In this document: in pieces, positions 61,983 to 64,000 of the stretch
Layout of the letters: the number at the start of each line of letters is the position of its first letter
Numbering within the stretch: position 1 is the stretch's first letter
From: Fibrobacterota bacterium
GTDB lineage: Bacteria > Fibrobacterota > Chitinivibrionia > Chitinivibrionales > Chitinispirillaceae
Assembly (NCBI GenBank): GCA_023436145.1
Contig: JAEZKP010000025.1
Coordinates: forward strand, 1-64,000
Direction: 5' to 3'
DNA length: 64,000 nucleotides
The notes under the pieces: model-generated
Seen by the model: only the letters and a program-made list of their open reading frames with translations
What the model was told of the DNA's origin: nothing
The model's database searches: none
Translations under genes and position numbers: made by a program

Positions 61983-62066
61983 TAGCTCATTGGCTCATAA
62001 TCCCGCCTGTGGCGGGATCGTACGTTCAAATCGTGCCCCCGCTACCAATAATAAAAAAGCCTCAGG
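61983..62066 (+). other. tRNA-fMet-like 3' half with hairpin replacing the anticodon arm side
   Basis: TAGCTCATTGGCTCATAAT resembles the D-arm/anticodon part of tRNA-fMet; TCCCGCC-TGT-GGCGGGA (62001-62017) stands where the anticodon 3' stem and variable loop belong; from 62018 the sequence is identical to the tRNA T arm, acceptor and CCA. No 5' acceptor strand is present, so it cannot make a normal tRNA. Confidence 0.75.
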
Positions 62067-62135
62067 TTTCCTAACCTGGGGCTTTTTTATTATTGGGTGT
62101 AGTGTGGGGAGTAGAGGATGAGCGTTGTTCAGCTT
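62018..62135 (+). repeat. 118-bp direct repeat, copy 2
   Basis: Exact copy of 61037-61154, including the terminator stem (62053-62088). It lies just upstream of the 3' end of the exported esterase gene, and here the tRNA part has no 5' half. Confidence 0.95.
62053..62088 (+). terminator. Second copy of the tRNA terminator
   Basis: The same hairpin and T run as at 61072-61107, carried in the second repeat copy. It could stop rightward transcription from the GIY-YIG gene. On the minus strand the mirrored A/T tracts also allow it to terminate the esterase gene, which ends at 62148. Confidence 0.8.
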
Positions 62136-62147
62136 AACTATCTGATT

Positions 62148-63404
62148 TTACCTCATTTGAACATAATTCGACCCCAACCGTACGCATCCTGTTTGTGAGT
62201 TGAAATTTACCAATATCTGGAACTTTCCTGCCGGAAGTAATCCACAATTTATATGTGCTTTACCGGCAATGACATTGGCAACTGCTGAATAATGTTTTCT
62301 GCCATTAAGATCCATAATCTTAACCGACATTTTTGAAGTGTTGTGGTTTGGAACAGTCAAAGTCATTAAACCTTTTGATTTATAATACTGAATAGAGAAG
62401 CCCGTGTTTCGTTTTTGAAAAGTACTTATTTGTCGTGAGTCGTTAATTTCCGTTGTCTGGCAGCATTGGTGAAAAAACTCAAATACATCAGGCAATACAA
62501 TTGGTACCATACCTCCATGATCGGCATCTACTTCCTTGTATTTCAGGCTGAAACCTTGCTCAGTCATCCAATCTCGTACTGCTCTGCTTCCATTCAGAGA
62601 TGGTGTCTGTATTCCTTCGGTTACAAAAAAATGTATCTGGTGAAGGCTATCCCAGGGATAACCGGACTTCTGGACAAATGGACCGGACATTGGTGCAAGT
62701 GCATTCCAGTAATTAGAATATTTTCCACCGATATACCAGGTTCCACCGCTTCCCATGGAGTGCCCGGTAAGAAACATTGAAGCACGATCGATCGGATATT
62801 CATGTAAAACAAGCTCCAAAACGTTAATCACATCTTTTTCACTAAGCTGATTAATACGTTCACTTTCAGGGGTAACTTGAGCCATAAGTTCAGCAGCACC
62901 TTTCTCATTGCCAAAAGGGGCTGAAAGTCTTAAATAATTTCCATATGCTCCTTTGTCACCCATAGGTGAAACCAGAAGAAATCCATGCTCATTAGCCAGT
63001 CGCACCATCTGCTTGTTATTTTGATTAAGGTAGGTGCTTTCATCACTGCCAGCTCCGTGAAGAAACATGACTAAAGGTAATTTGGATTTACCGTCCCAGT
63101 TTTCAGGCACACAGACCCGATATCTTTCTTCAGCATCAGCTTCTTTAAAATAATAACTTCTATGCTGATCACCTTTGGCTTGCCATCGTGTGGAATTCGG
63201 ATCGGAAAGAGATTCTGCAAGAAGCTGTGCTTCACGAATGACTGTCTGGGGATCAAGAGTTGTTCCGAAGGAGATCATTCTGTGTGTAACTGATTGTGCT
63301 GATACTGGTGTTACTGCAATGGTAATTGCAAGCATCAACAAATGATGTAATTGACTGGTTGTGGTACGAACTGTGTTAAACATGAAATGTGCATGATGTT
63401 TCAT
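62148..63404 (-). CDS. Exported alpha/beta hydrolase (PHB depolymerase/CE1-like esterase) with C-terminal sorting-like domain
   Basis: A 418-residue protein with a signal peptide (LLMLAITIAVTPVSAQ), an esterase domain with LPLVMFLHGAGSDESTYLNQ, nucleophile elbow FLTGHSMGSGGTWY (Ser of GHSMG), LAPMSGPF, and a late His in DADHGGMVP. Such enzymes cleave polyester or feruloyl/acetyl esters of plant polymers. The last ~85 residues (TVPNHNTSKMSVKIMDLNGR; LLPAGKFQILV) look like a T9SS-type or Fibrobacter C-terminal beta sandwich. Upstream on the same strand is another hydrolase. Confidence 0.82.
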   Translation of the reverse strand: MKHHAHFMFNTVRTTTSQLHHLLMLAITIAVTPVSAQSVTHRMISFGTTLDPQTVIREAQLLAESLSDPNSTRWQAKGDQHRSYYFKEADAEERYRVCVPENWDGKSKLPLVMFLHGAGSDESTYLNQNNKQMVRLANEHGFLLVSPMGDKGAYGNYLRLSAPFGNEKGAAELMAQVTPESERINQLSEKDVINVLELVLHEYPIDRASMFLTGHSMGSGGTWYIGGKYSNYWNALAPMSGPFVQKSGYPWDSLHQIHFFVTEGIQTPSLNGSRAVRDWMTEQGFSLKYKEVDADHGGMVPIVLPDVFEFFHQCCQTTEINDSRQISTFQKRNTGFSIQYYKSKGLMTLTVPNHNTSKMSVKIMDLNGRKHYSAVANVIAGKAHINCGLLPAGKFQILVNFNSQTGCVRLGSNYVQMR

Positions 63405-63584
63405 ACCAGGTTGCGCCTTTAAAGAGATTTATTTACAATCAAAATTGAAACTTTGGAATACTGTTTTAGGAACAAACAATTCTGACTGTTATTATGCATT
63501 CGTTAACAGGATATAAAAATGAATCCCCCTGGCCAAGGGGGAATTATTCTACGTTTCTGAAAGGATCTATTTTTGACTAATGTT

Positions 63585-64000
63585 TTATTGTATGTTGGCC
63601 GACTTGACTTCCCAATTGGAATCTTTGCAATATTTACATCCGGAACCTACGAGATATTCCTTACCAGTGGTACCCAAGTCGTCTTTAAGCCACCAGTTTA
63701 GCCAGGACAGCATGATCTTGGTAAATTCTCCTCCAAATTTTGACCAAAGATCTCCACCGTGTTCGTAATTTTTATGACTGAAGAACATAATCGGATGGCC
63801 AAGTGGAGCAATTCCATTATAATCTCTTAGTCCATTATTATAGGCTCCGGTTCCATCTTTATGCCCTTCAAGAATCAGTACTGGTGTGTGAACGGCATTC
63901 CATAGTTGCTTGTTATCACCAAATGATCCGCTGCTTGCCAGTCCCCATGTTGTCATACGAGGATCATGGGCAGTACCCATTGCCAGCATACCTCCACATG
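63585..64000 (-). CDS. Alpha/beta hydrolase, C-terminal part (5' partial)
   Basis: The frame stays open to the window edge, so the start lies outside. The visible 138 residues begin CGGMLAMGTAHDPRM, matching the end of a GxSCGG nucleophile elbow whose Ser would lie just beyond the edge, then VLILEGHKDGTGAYNNG (acid loop) and SHKNYEHGGDLWSKFGGEFT (catalytic His region), WLNWWLKDDLGTTGKEYLVG. This is the dienelactone-hydrolase/polyester-hydrolase-like group. It is 180 bases upstream of the other esterase on the same strand. Confidence 0.7.
   Translation of the reverse strand, partial: CGGMLAMGTAHDPRMTTWGLASSGSFGDNKQLWNAVHTPVLILEGHKDGTGAYNNGLRDYNGIAPLGHPIMFFSHKNYEHGGDLWSKFGGEFTKIMLSWLNWWLKDDLGTTGKEYLVGSGCKYCKDSNWEVKSANIQ

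Overview
The window looks like a chromosomal segment of a motile, anaerobic, Gram-negative (two-membrane) bacterium. The best guess is a member of the Fibrobacterota (Chitinispirillum/Chitinivibrio side). The pointers are a TIGR02147-type regulator, a family best known from Fibrobacter succinogenes, paired with a secreted FN3/NHL protein; flagellar L- and P-ring genes; an LpxL-type acyltransferase; an RND efflux system; outer-membrane-type proteins; and a trimeric [FeFe] hydrogenase. Taxonomy is inference only, since no rRNA is present.

Layout. 1-5 kb: the end of a tail-fibre-like gene, a regulator/secreted-protein pair, and a frameshifted exported-protein pseudogene. 5-11 kb: a DEAD-box helicase, RlmB, then a tight operon tatA-tatC-(tatB fused to 5-formyl-THF cyclo-ligase)-DUF2953-mlaE, followed by tRNA-Glu and its terminator. 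11-20 kb: a UDP-glucose pyrophosphorylase, a TolC/MFP/RND efflux operon and a Dus enzyme. 20-27 kb: a glycosyltransferase, a Nudix enzyme, two paired envelope proteins, a TIM-barrel enzyme, three small unknowns and GreA. 27.5-31.2 kb: four genes chained by 4-base overlaps (DUF3047, flippase-like, PimA-like glycosyltransferase, LpxL/PatA-like acyltransferase), probably a glycolipid pathway. 32-39 kb: a CotH lipoprotein and the flagellar cluster flgF-flgG-flgA-flgH-flgI. 39.6-43.9 kb: a three-subunit, probably electron-bifurcating [FeFe] hydrogenase. 44.4-47.6 kb: a namZ/murU/amgK-like trio that would release, phosphorylate and activate N-acetylmuramate. 48-57.5 kb: an FAD-linked oxidase, a rhodanese lipoprotein, and a signalling operon (FIST sensor, double hybrid histidine kinase, REC-GAF-GGDEF-EAL output) linking a sensed ligand to cyclic-di-GMP.

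57.5-62.2 kb is the accessory and most unusual part. It holds a structured intergenic region, two truncated coding fragments that meet head to head, a Vsr endonuclease, a PD-(D/E)XK-like gene interrupted by an in-frame TAG, and an initiator tRNA whose 3' half, terminator and flank (118 bases) are repeated exactly 981 bases downstream. Between the two copies lie a GIY-YIG endonuclease gene and three degenerate tRNA-like fragments in which small GC-rich hairpins stand where the anticodon arm or variable region should be. This could be a minimal tRNA-associated mobile element and is my first candidate for an undescribed system; the Tat/folate-enzyme fusion is the second. The window ends in two exported alpha/beta hydrolases, the last one truncated by the window edge.
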